A stretch of DNA of 64,000 nt. It comes from Prochlorococcus sp. MIT 1223. GTDB taxonomy: Bacteria > Cyanobacteriota > Cyanobacteriia > PCC-6307 > Cyanobiaceae. Below are positions 18,967 to 26,468 of this stretch, in pieces. Below the pieces are notes generated by a model. The model saw only the letters and a list, made by a program, of their open reading frames with translations, ran no database searches and had not been told where the DNA came from. Each line of letters starts with the position of its first letter. Positions within the stretch are counted from its first letter, which is position 1. The DNA lies in contig NZ_CP139303.1 of assembly GCF_034092465.1 (NCBI RefSeq), forward strand, positions 1,640,865 to 1,704,864, in the 5' to 3' direction. Both the position numbers and the translations under genes were made by a program.

Positions 18967-19821
18967 ATGAACTTGTTCGTGAAGCGACTCTTCTTAAATA
19001 ACAATCTTTCTTCGCGAATGGCAAAGCTGGGTTTTGTTGTTGTGGCTATTTATATCTTTATTGCTCTCCTTACTCCGATCCTAATTGATTGGGGGTTATT
19101 GCCCAATTCACAAGAAGGCCTTAATAATCCAATTTTCTCTTCACCGTCTTTATCTCATTGGTGCGGAACTGATCGTCTTGGTAGGGATGTGTGTGTAAGA
19201 ACATTAGAAGCTAGTGGAGTTGCTCTTCAGGTTGTTTTTCTTGCAGTAACTTTAGCTGTCCTGATAGGCCTGCCCTTGGGCATGTTAAGTGGTTATTTAG
19301 GAGGTTTTCTAGACAGATGTTTGGTTCTGTTAATGGATACACTCTATACAATTCCTGTGATTCTTTTGTCAGTGGTGATGGCATTTGTTTTGGGCAGAGG
19401 GATACTCAACGCAGCAGTCGCACTTTGTGTGGTGTATATACCACAATATTTTCGAGTCGTTCGAAATCAAACGACTCAAGTTAAATCAGAGCTCTATATT
19501 GAAGCCGCTGTATCTATGGGGGCTGGTCCTCTATGGATTCTACGTAAATATTTATTGAAGAATGTTATTACATCTGTTCCGGTTCTCTTGACTATGAATG
19601 CCGCTGATGCGGTTCTTGTTTTAGGTGGATTAGGATTTCTTGGCTTGGGATTACCTGAATCTATACCCGAATGGGGTAGTGACTTGAATATGGCATTAGT
19701 TGCTATGCCAACTGGTATTTGGTGGACAGCTCTTTACCCAGGGGTTGCGATGTTTGGACTTGTGATAGGTCTTTCTTTAATAGGTGAGGGCATCGAAGAT
19801 CTTATAAGTGATCAAAGATAG
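18967..19821 (+). CDS. ABC transporter permease, DppC/OppC type
   Basis: Inner-membrane permease of a peptide/nickel-type ABC importer. I chose the ATG at 18967 (MNLFVKRLF), giving 284 aa; the frame is open to 18916 but the extra 17 residues are atypical. Features are the N-terminal helix, the periplasmic loop with SLSHWCGTDRLGRDV (the GTDxxGRD hallmark of this subfamily), about five further membrane helices and the ATPase-contact EAA loop EAAVSMGAGPLWILRKYLL. Its DppB, ATPase and binding-protein partners are not in this window, so the substrate is unknown. Confidence 0.88.
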   Translation: MNLFVKRLFLNNNLSSRMAKLGFVVVAIYIFIALLTPILIDWGLLPNSQEGLNNPIFSSPSLSHWCGTDRLGRDVCVRTLEASGVALQVVFLAVTLAVLIGLPLGMLSGYLGGFLDRCLVLLMDTLYTIPVILLSVVMAFVLGRGILNAAVALCVVYIPQYFRVVRNQTTQVKSELYIEAAVSMGAGPLWILRKYLLKNVITSVPVLLTMNAADAVLVLGGLGFLGLGLPESIPEWGSDLNMALVAMPTGIWWTALYPGVAMFGLVIGLSLIGEGIEDLISDQR

Positions 19822-19849
19822 CTCTCCATTTTTAACCTTTACTTTTTTG

Positions 19850-20539
19850 TTAATAACGCATCTTTATTGTTCGTGGAAGATTTTCAGTAATGACTCCTTG
19901 AGAGTCAAGAGATGGGTAATCTCTACCTACTTCGTTGCACCACCTAGCCACTTCTGGGTAAGCCCATTCAAAGATCATTTTTGTATATAGACTTTTACTT
20001 AGCCCTTCACCATGCTGAGGTGCAATACCTGCCTCTTGTCGTTGTCTTAAGGCTTCAAAAAGCAAAGTTGCGGCTGCTACCGAGACATTGAGAGATTGAA
20101 CCATCCCACGCATAGGAATATAGATTATTTCATCCATCATTTTAATAGTCTTATTATCCAGCCCCCATTTCTCTGCTCCTAAAACAAAGGCCGTAGGTAC
20201 TTTGAAATCACATTTGCGATAATCTAATGAACCTTTCTCGATACTTGTCCCAAACAAAGTGAACCCTTGATTTTTAAGATGTTTTGTTGCTGTATATATG
20301 TCCTTATGATCATGAACCTTTACCCACTTTTGACTACCTTGAGCTGTGCTATTGAATGTACTTGTTTTTCCATGGTTATTAATAGCATTAGCCTCTAAGA
20401 CTCCTACAGCATCACAACTTCTCAAGATAGCCGACAGATTATGAGGCTTCTCTACATGCTCTAGCAAAACAGTGAGATCAGCCATCCTTCGATTTAGGAC
20501 CGATTGTAATTTTAAAAAACGTTTTGTTAGAACAGGCAT
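19850..20539 (-). CDS. trmH: tRNA (guanosine-18-2'-O)-methyltransferase
   Basis: SPOUT-class enzyme methylating the ribose of G18 in the tRNA D loop. The start is taken as the ATG at 20539 (MPVLTKRFL); a TTG at 20545 is less likely. The 229-aa product shows LLEHVEKPHNLSAILRSCDA (motif 1), VLGAEKWGLDNKTI (motif 2) and GMVQSLNVSVAAATLLFEA (motif 3). A C-terminal extension after the knot matches TrmH rather than TrmL. It converges on the ABC permease gene with 28 nt between. Confidence 0.9.
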   Translation of the reverse strand: MPVLTKRFLKLQSVLNRRMADLTVLLEHVEKPHNLSAILRSCDAVGVLEANAINNHGKTSTFNSTAQGSQKWVKVHDHKDIYTATKHLKNQGFTLFGTSIEKGSLDYRKCDFKVPTAFVLGAEKWGLDNKTIKMMDEIIYIPMRGMVQSLNVSVAAATLLFEALRQRQEAGIAPQHGEGLSKSLYTKMIFEWAYPEVARWCNEVGRDYPSLDSQGVITENLPRTIKMRY

Positions 20540-20647
20540 AATCAAAATTATATATAAAGGCGAAGTCTGCTATCAGAAGCTATGTGTTTATAACTATTTT
20601 GTTAATAGTCATAAGGAATTAAGACAATTAAAGAATATATCGATATC

Positions 20648-20683
20648 TTTTAATCTTGAAATATTCGAATTTCAAGATTAAAA
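20648..20683. repeat. Perfect 15-bp inverted repeat, 6-nt loop
   Basis: TTTTAATCTTGAAAT at 20648-20662 pairs without mismatch with ATTTCAAGATTAAAA at 20669-20683 around ATTCGA. It lies between the divergent trmH and the secreted-peptide gene, 10 nt before a short upstream ORF. There is no T tract after the stem on either strand, so a standard terminator is not indicated. An operator or a stable 5'-leader hairpin is more plausible. Confidence 0.65.
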
Positions 20684-20692
20684 GGGAAAGGT

Positions 20693-20737
20693 ATGAGCAA
20701 AGAGTTAAAATTTAAAGGTGATTTAAGGTTGTTATGA
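20693..20737 (+). promoter_or_regulatory. Upstream ORF (14 codons) coupled to the next gene
   Basis: An ATG at 20693 follows a purine-rich AAAGGGAAAGG and encodes MSKELKFKGDLRLL, ending in TGA at 20735-20737. That stop overlaps the start codon of the secreted peptide gene as ATGA. The Shine-Dalgarno-like spacing and the exact overlap suggest a translated leader peptide that couples translation of the next gene. No attenuator codon run is visible, and chance cannot be excluded for so short a frame. Confidence 0.4.
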
Positions 20738-20922
20738 ACAAAATTGTACTAATGTCACCTTTTTTAATTTTATCAACACTTGCTGCTCAAGAAGCTATTG
20801 CACATATTTATGACTCAATCGGAGTTGAGGCAGGTGTTCATTCGCATCAACCTGAAAAAGCAGATAAAGCAATTAAGGATAATTGCTTTATTGACCCCAA
20901 ACTAGGCCCTATCTGCAAGTGA
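20734..20922 (+). CDS. Small secreted protein, hypothetical
   Basis: 62-aa product with a probable Sec signal peptide: MNKIVLMSPFLILSTLAAQEAIA has a basic start, a hydrophobic core and an Ala-x-Ala-like end near residue 23. The mature part is about 40 residues, rich in His, Lys and acidic residues (HIYDSIGVEAGVHSHQPEKA), with two cysteines (DNCFIDPKLGPICK) that could form a disulfide. I recognise no family. The start overlaps the stop of a 14-codon upstream ORF and an unusual 15-bp hairpin precedes it. Confidence 0.6.
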   Translation: MNKIVLMSPFLILSTLAAQEAIAHIYDSIGVEAGVHSHQPEKADKAIKDNCFIDPKLGPICK

Positions 20923-20956
20923 ACTGTATAAGAAATAGTATTAAGATTCCCTCTGA

Positions 20957-22870
20957 TTAAAACTTTTCAAGTAATAGTCTGTATCTATCGCTTGTTTCCA
21001 TTTCTTTGATAGCCGGTTGAAGCATCCTTTCATAGCAAGTCCAACTATTTAGAGACTTTGAGTTAATAGGTTCTCGTGCTTGTATATTACTTGCAGTCAT
21101 TATTTCTCGCTTACTTAGTTCAGGTTGACAATATTTATCCTCCCAATCCCAACTAAGCCATGAAATTAATTGTTTAATTTCTTCTGAAGGGTTCGAAACA
21201 AGTTTATTATAATTCAAACTATAGATTTTCTTGGGATATATAGATTTGTATTCATCCATTATTGTTTCCTGGTTAAGCAGAACTCTTGCACAATCTCTTA
21301 TTGAAGATGAATAATAATAGCTATTATTAAAATTTGCTCTAAAAATAGAAAGTATATTATCAAGTGGATGTCGATAGCAATGTATTATTCTTGCGTTAAT
21401 AAAATCATTTGCTATGTATCCTGAATAAACGTAATTAAAAAGAAATTTATCTGTTGTTATTTTGTAACCAGCAGAATATTTAGATTTTTCTTCTAAATAC
21501 ATTTTATACAAACTAAGATTATCTTCATTTTCTTTTAAACTCTCCCACTTCTTGAAAACCTTCATTAAAATATTTCTTTCGCCTAAATCTTTGACATCTT
21601 TATTTAAGCTTATAATGGATTCTAATAATGTGCTCCCACATCTAGGTAAGCCTACTATGAAAATTGAATCTACTTCCTTTTCATCTCCTTTGACATTATT
21701 TGGAGTTGCTTTATTTATTGATTGAATTGATAACTTATTGGCGTAATTAATTGCTTCGTCAGCAGTTGATGGATAGATATTAAGCTTGATCTGGTTTGCC
21801 TTTAATAAATTCTCTGCACTTTTATCAAATTTCTTCTGCTTATGTAATATATTAGACTTTGCAAAATATATCTCAGATCTTTGTATTTGGTTTTGATACT
21901 CTTTTATTTCTAATTTCAGAATCTTCGAATCCAACTCCATAGAAGAACTATGATTCTTCATTCTAGATAAATGAAAATAAGCAGATGAATTATTTTCATT
22001 TTTTTCAATGGCAGTTACTAGTGATAAAAAACCTTCTTTAATTTTTCCTTGATCAATTAGCAAGCTACCTAAATTTGAATAGGCTTCAGAAAAATCTGGA
22101 TCTATTTCAATGGCTTTTTTAATACTCACAATTGCTTCGGCTAGTCTAGATTGCTTATTTAAAATTAATCCTAGATTTGAGTGAGCAGCTGCAATATTAG
22201 GATTTATTGCAATTGCTTTTTTTATTGTAATTTCTGCCTCTAGGAAATTCCTCTTCTTAAGTAGAATTAATCCTAAATTTGAATAAGAATTATATAACAT
22301 AGGATCTAAATCTATTGATCTTCTTGTTGCTGATTCGGCTTCTTCCTGCTTGCCTTGTTCTCTATAGATAGCACCAAGATTTGCATGAGCAATTGCTATT
22401 TTGGGATTCAAATCAATTACTTTTTTTAAATAAAATTCTGCTTCCGATAGTTTTCCTTGATCCTTTAGTACCATCGATAAGTTTCCAATAGCATTAATTA
22501 AATTAGGTTTTATTTTGATTGCTTTTTTAAGGTATACTTCTGCTTGTTTGAGATCTTTTAATTCACCCAATTTAGCCCCAAGTATTGCATAAGAGTCTGC
22601 ATCTTCTGGCTTTAGCTTAATTATATTTTTCAATAACAAAATCCCTTCATTTACCTGATTAGAAGATAGGTAAATAATAGATAAATTTTTCATTACGGTT
22701 ATATTGATTATACCTAGTTTTAGGATTTCTTCGTAAATCTTTTTGGCGGCTACAATCTCACCATTCCTTTGATGCTCAGACCCTTTTTTAATTAGTGAAT
22801 TTGCAATAACTTGATTAAAATTTGATTTATTATTTGTACCTTTTCTTCTGCCTGAACTAAACCCTTTCAT
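20957..22870 (-). CDS. TPR-repeat protein with C-terminal sulfotransferase domain
   Basis: 637-aa fusion. Residues about 25-330 hold eight or more TPR units (for example AEFYLKKVIDLNPKIAIAHA and AEITIKKAIAINPNIAAAHS). The C-terminal third is a PAPS-dependent sulfotransferase: the 5'-phosphosulfate loop IVGLPRCGSTLLESI starts near residue 403, and the 3'-phosphate motif follows in IHCYRHPLDNILSIFRANF. It probably transfers sulfate from PAPS to a glycan, protein or lipid acceptor, with the TPR part binding partner or acceptor. There is no signal peptide. The porin terminator separates it from the upstream gene. The acceptor is unknown. Confidence 0.85.
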   Translation of the reverse strand: MKGFSSGRRKGTNNKSNFNQVIANSLIKKGSEHQRNGEIVAAKKIYEEILKLGIINITVMKNLSIIYLSSNQVNEGILLLKNIIKLKPEDADSYAILGAKLGELKDLKQAEVYLKKAIKIKPNLINAIGNLSMVLKDQGKLSEAEFYLKKVIDLNPKIAIAHANLGAIYREQGKQEEAESATRRSIDLDPMLYNSYSNLGLILLKKRNFLEAEITIKKAIAINPNIAAAHSNLGLILNKQSRLAEAIVSIKKAIEIDPDFSEAYSNLGSLLIDQGKIKEGFLSLVTAIEKNENNSSAYFHLSRMKNHSSSMELDSKILKLEIKEYQNQIQRSEIYFAKSNILHKQKKFDKSAENLLKANQIKLNIYPSTADEAINYANKLSIQSINKATPNNVKGDEKEVDSIFIVGLPRCGSTLLESIISLNKDVKDLGERNILMKVFKKWESLKENEDNLSLYKMYLEEKSKYSAGYKITTDKFLFNYVYSGYIANDFINARIIHCYRHPLDNILSIFRANFNNSYYYSSSIRDCARVLLNQETIMDEYKSIYPKKIYSLNYNKLVSNPSEEIKQLISWLSWDWEDKYCQPELSKREIMTASNIQAREPINSKSLNSWTCYERMLQPAIKEMETSDRYRLLLEKF

Positions 22871-22966
22871 TATTAGATAGAATACAAATTATTATTTTAT
22901 TAAAATCATGATTAAACAAGCATGATTTTAAATATAACTTATATTTCTTTTTTAAAGTCTGCCTAT

Positions 22967-23008
22967 AAAAAAACGGCTCGCTTCATATGAAGCGAGCCGT
23001 TTTTTTTT
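22967..23008 (-). terminator. Strong bidirectional Rho-independent terminator of the porin gene
   Basis: ACGGCTCGCTTCAT at 22973-22986 pairs perfectly with ATGAAGCGAGCCGT at 22987-23000. Six A on the left and eight or more T on the right extend the symmetry, so a T tract follows the stem on both strands. The porin stop codon is 7 nt away, so it should end the minus-strand porin message. Confidence 0.9.
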
Positions 23009-23014
23009 AGTTAA

Positions 23015-24355
23015 CTAGAAGGAGAAGCTAGTATTTATTGCAGCACCTCTTGTATCTTCTCTGTTGTCATATGTATCCCCTTCAATAAAGAATACGCCTG
23101 GTGTAATTGTTATGTAGTCATTCAGGTTATAAGTATAATAGAGTTCATACTGAATTTCATCTTCGTCTGCTGTGGCCTGACCAGGGCTATCGTCTTTGTC
23201 AGAGACATTGCTTATTGCGGCACTGAATGTACCAGGTCCGAATGCGATGTCTGTTCCGATTAGCCAAGCTTCAAGATCTTCAGTTGTATCTTCATCATCT
23301 TTAGTGTCATAAGTTGCGCTAACACTCCAATTTTCTGCCTGATAGTAAAGTCCACCACCTACTGCTGTGTAGCCAGTAGTAGTGTTCCCATGACCGAGGT
23401 GAGTAAATATTAGACCACCTCCAAAGTTATCGCCGTCATAGCCAAACATCGCCGTAAGGATGTCGTCAGACTCTTTTGTTCCAATTCCCTTATTCAAATC
23501 TGCAGCATCTGCTCCAATTATGCTAGCTCCAAAGTTGTAGCCACTATCAAGGGCAATTGAATAGGCAGCTCCATAGCCAGTAGTGCCAGGAAGAGTAAAT
23601 GGGTTGCCACCAAGTTTCCATGCATCTGAATAAACAGATGTTGTAACAGAAACTACATCGTCTTGGTCTAATAGTGGGCCAGCAGTAAGGGTTCCTCCCC
23701 CAAATGGGAATGAATAAAAGAGCGAACCAACATTTAGGTCGTCACTTGTATCCGACATATCCATACTGCTTAACTCACTACTGGATGCATCAAAGTTACC
23801 TTGTGCAATTCCAGCGTATAGAATATCTTCACCAGTGAAACTAGTGTTGATGTCTAGCCCATAGCCATAGAAGCCATGTACATTCTCGTACCCCTGATGC
23901 TTAGATTCATATCCTATGAGGAAATTGCTATAACCACTTAACTTTGTAGTTGTGGAGAATTGTCCTGCTTCAAAAGCTAAGTCTCCTAGGATCTCATCTG
24001 TTCCTCTTAGGATGGCAATCTCTGACTCGAACTCGTCTATTAGACGTAGCTCGGAAGCATTCAGTTTCTCAGCATTACCTATGCATTTATTTAGAATTGC
24101 CGCTGCTTCAGCTCGTGTGATGACTCCTTTAGGTAGAGATACATTGCATCCGCGATTGTTCCGAATGTCAACCAGCGCTTGAAATGTCCAATCACTTGGA
24201 TGAATGTCAGATAATTCGGAAGCGGCTTGATAAGTGTTGGTTAGTGGGGCGTAGTCAGAGATCGCCTCGATATTTAATTCGGTAGCATTTACTGCCATGG
24301 GAGCAATTAACCCCAACGCAGCAGGCGCCACCAGCAATTGCTGGAAAAGTTTCAT
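23015..24355 (-). CDS. Cyanobacterial SLH-domain outer-membrane porin
   Basis: I chose the ATG at 24355, preceded by GAGGAACCAA; the frame also has an upstream GTG at 24367. The 446-aa product has a signal peptide at about 1-24 (MKLFQQLLVAPAALGLIAP ... VNA), an SLH domain at roughly 45-92 (IHPSDWTFQALVDI ... GVITRAEAAAILNKC), a short helical linker, and a beta-barrel of alternating, Gly- and aromatic-rich strands ending in the terminal phenylalanine (TSFSF). This is the SomA/OprB-type porin of picocyanobacteria, with the SLH part binding peptidoglycan. A Fur-like box lies about 110 nt upstream and a strong terminator directly downstream, so it is probably monocistronic. Confidence 0.9.
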   Translation of the reverse strand: MKLFQQLLVAPAALGLIAPMAVNATELNIEAISDYAPLTNTYQAASELSDIHPSDWTFQALVDIRNNRGCNVSLPKGVITRAEAAAILNKCIGNAEKLNASELRLIDEFESEIAILRGTDEILGDLAFEAGQFSTTTKLSGYSNFLIGYESKHQGYENVHGFYGYGLDINTSFTGEDILYAGIAQGNFDASSSELSSMDMSDTSDDLNVGSLFYSFPFGGGTLTAGPLLDQDDVVSVTTSVYSDAWKLGGNPFTLPGTTGYGAAYSIALDSGYNFGASIIGADAADLNKGIGTKESDDILTAMFGYDGDNFGGGLIFTHLGHGNTTTGYTAVGGGLYYQAENWSVSATYDTKDDEDTTEDLEAWLIGTDIAFGPGTFSAAISNVSDKDDSPGQATADEDEIQYELYYTYNLNDYITITPGVFFIEGDTYDNREDTRGAAINTSFSF

Positions 24356-24464
24356 TTGGTTCCTCACACAAAAGAATTTGACTTATTATTGTGTTCGTTA
24401 GTTCTACTTGATGTATTTCTTGCTACTGAAACAGAAACATCCAAGCGATTGAACACATCCCAAT

Positions 24465-24483
24465 GATAATGATTTTCATACTC
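24465..24483 (-). promoter_or_regulatory. Fur-box-like operator upstream of the porin
   Basis: The 19-bp site reads GATAATGATTTTCATACTC on the plus strand and matches the Fur consensus GATAATGATAATCATTATC at 15 of 19 positions; the first nine bases match exactly. It lies 110 nt upstream of the porin ATG. This suggests repression of the porin under iron-replete conditions. AT-rich sequence raises the chance of random similarity. Confidence 0.5.
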
Positions 24484-24660
24484 AAAAAAGTTAATCTTTA
24501 TTGTTTGGTTAGCAAATGCTAAGATTTTCTACCATTTATATTGCTTAAAATATGTTTTATTCCTAGTTAGCAGAAGGTTATTTGTCTTGACTAAGGAATG
24601 TTATGTAGCCAATTTTATAAACTTAGCTGAAATTTTTATTCCTCCAGGAAGGGGTGTTTT

Positions 24661-24726
24661 ATGACGCTTGAATTTACGAATCTAAATAATGAAAAAATCT
24701 ACCTTATTTTTAGAATCGACCATTGA
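24661..24726 (+). CDS. Possible 21-aa peptide
   Basis: ATG at 24661 follows a purine-rich CCAGGAAGGGGTG and encodes MTLEFTNLNNEKIYLIFRID plus His, then TGA. The ribosome-binding-like sequence is better than for many longer genes nearby. With only 21 codons and no relatives to compare, it could be chance. Confidence 0.2.
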   Translation: MTLEFTNLNNEKIYLIFRIDH

Positions 24727-24739
24727 TTTGTGGAGATAG

Positions 24740-24925
24740 TTATTCTTCTTTCTCTATCTTCCTTCGTGTTTCATGCATTTCTTCAAGTTCGTTATACAAG
24801 GCCTTTAATTGAGTTTGTATATGTTCGGTGTTTTTAATAGCACTAAGTGATTGCATTCCTTTGATTAGGTTTTCCTTTGCTTCAATGAGACTCCTACACT
24901 CTCTACTCCCCGCTTCATACGACAT
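24740..24925 (-). CDS. Small helical protein, hypothetical
   Basis: 61-aa, highly charged product without membrane segment or signal. Nearly all of it is compatible with one or two amphipathic helices or a short coiled coil (SLIEAKENLIKGMQSLSAIK ... LKALYNELEEMHETRRKIEK). I recognise no family. It stands alone between the porin leader and rsmB. Coding status rests on length, composition and absence of competing frames. Confidence 0.5.
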   Translation of the reverse strand: MSYEAGSRECRSLIEAKENLIKGMQSLSAIKNTEHIQTQLKALYNELEEMHETRRKIEKEE

Positions 24926-25145
24926 TGATATCTATAAAAATATCATTATAGCAATAAAATACCAATTTCCCTGTCCTGCAAGAACGGTTGATACAAATAA
25001 TAAGATCAATATTCTTTAAAAATAGTGATCTTAGAGTTATTGTCTATTATCAGGCCTTTGTCTGTCGCCACTAGAATGAAAGGATGAGAAATGCTTGTGA
25101 AATGTCCTTAAAAGTAGTTAACCTAAATACAATATATTTGCATGA

Positions 25146-26468
25146 TTGTTGTCAAATACAAAAGGTCTGTTACCTAGACAAGGGGCTTGGGAAGTCTTGC
25201 AATCTGTAGCAGCAGGTGCTTATGCAGATGTCGCTTTAGATCGAGCTATCAAGAAGTATTCTTTGCTGGGATCTGATAGATCACTTTTAACTGAATTGGC
25301 ATATGGAGCTATCAGAAATAGATATTTGCTTGATTGTTGGATTGACTATTTAGGGAAGAAGCCAGCTAAAAAGCAGCCACCCTTATTACGATGGCTATTG
25401 CATATTGGTATTTATCAAATTATACGAATGAAAAAGATACCTGTTTCTGCAGCAATTAATACGAGTGTTGAGATTGCTAAAACAGGTAATTTAAAAAATC
25501 TTGCCCCTGTTGTTAATGGATTATTGCGTGCTGTTAACCGTGCATATATAGCAGAGATTGATCTTCCTCTACCAGAGAGTTTTCAGGCTCGTATAAGACA
25601 AGAATATTCTTTGCCTAATTGGTTGGTAGCAGAACTTATTAGCTGGTTTGGAGAAAGTCAAGCAGAGATAATTTCGAGAGCTTTTAATAATGTCCCTTCA
25701 TTTGATTTGAGAGTTAACCGTATTCGCGAGACTCCTTTTGAACTTCAAAAACAATTAGCTGAAGTAGGTATTGAGAGTTCCTTAATGCCTGATTTCCCAG
25801 ATGGGTTAAGTGTTGAAAAAGGTTTAAGAGATTTAAATCAATGGCCTGGCTACACTGAAGGTAAATGGTGTGTTCAGGATAGATCTTCACAGTGGGTTGC
25901 TCCATTGTTAGAACCACAACCAGGAGAACGTATCCTTGATGCATGTGCTGCACCAGGCTCTAAAACAACACATTTAGCTGAATTAATCGGAAATGATGGA
26001 GAAATTTGGGCAGTAGATAGATCTTTGTCTCGTTTGAAATTAGTGACTGAAAATGCAACTCGTCTAGGTACTGATTGCATAAATGTTTTAGAGGCTGATT
26101 CGTTAAAATTGTTGAATATTAGGCCAGACTGGGAGGGTTATTTTCACAGGATTTTGATAGATGCACCTTGCTCAGGACTGGGTACGCTGTCTAGGAATCC
26201 AGATGCACGCTGGCGACTAACCCCAATGAAAATTAGAGAGTTAACTCTACTTCAAGAAAAATTGCTTAAATCGATTGTTCCTTTGTTGAAACCAGGTGGC
26301 CGTATGGTCTATTCAACTTGCTCTATTCACCCAGAAGAAAACTCGCGTCAAATTGAAAGGTTCTTATCTACTTGTTCTGACATGAGTTTAAAGAAAGAAA
26401 AACAAATTTTACCTGATACGACTAGGCAAGGTGATGGCTTTTATGCCGCTATATTGGAACTTAATTAA
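25146..26468 (+). CDS. rsmB: 16S rRNA m5C967 methyltransferase (RsmB/Sun)
   Basis: SAM-dependent RNA cytosine-C5 methyltransferase. The 440-aa product has an N-terminal NusB-like RNA-binding domain (about 1-140) and a C-terminal Rossmann domain with the SAM motif DACAAPGSKTTHLAEL, the first catalytic cysteine block DAPCSGLGTLSRNPD and the second YSTCSIHPEENSRQIE. The start is a TTG at 25146 or the adjacent TTG at 25149, as no ATG fits. It converges on the PBP gene with an 8-nt overlap. Confidence 0.93.
   Translation: MLSNTKGLLPRQGAWEVLQSVAAGAYADVALDRAIKKYSLLGSDRSLLTELAYGAIRNRYLLDCWIDYLGKKPAKKQPPLLRWLLHIGIYQIIRMKKIPVSAAINTSVEIAKTGNLKNLAPVVNGLLRAVNRAYIAEIDLPLPESFQARIRQEYSLPNWLVAELISWFGESQAEIISRAFNNVPSFDLRVNRIRETPFELQKQLAEVGIESSLMPDFPDGLSVEKGLRDLNQWPGYTEGKWCVQDRSSQWVAPLLEPQPGERILDACAAPGSKTTHLAELIGNDGEIWAVDRSLSRLKLVTENATRLGTDCINVLEADSLKLLNIRPDWEGYFHRILIDAPCSGLGTLSRNPDARWRLTPMKIRELTLLQEKLLKSIVPLLKPGGRMVYSTCSIHPEENSRQIERFLSTCSDMSLKKEKQILPDTTRQGDGFYAAILELN

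Larger units (their letters stand above)
24356..24739. other. 384-bp non-coding stretch upstream of the porin
   Basis: This gap between the porin and the 61-aa gene, both on the minus strand, holds the porin leader, a Fur-box-like site at 24465-24483 and a doubtful 21-codon plus-strand frame at 24661-24726. I see no RNA gene, repeat or clear -10/-35 pair that I could defend. Confidence 0.6.

Noticed and set aside
20472-20681. 69-aa plus-strand frame over the trmH start
   Set aside because: It runs through the trmH 5' end and the hairpin, has no ribosome site and no protein-like pattern.
22967-23008. Palindrome as a transposon end or attachment site
   Set aside because: It is a single copy directly behind the porin stop with a T tract, so a terminator explains it.
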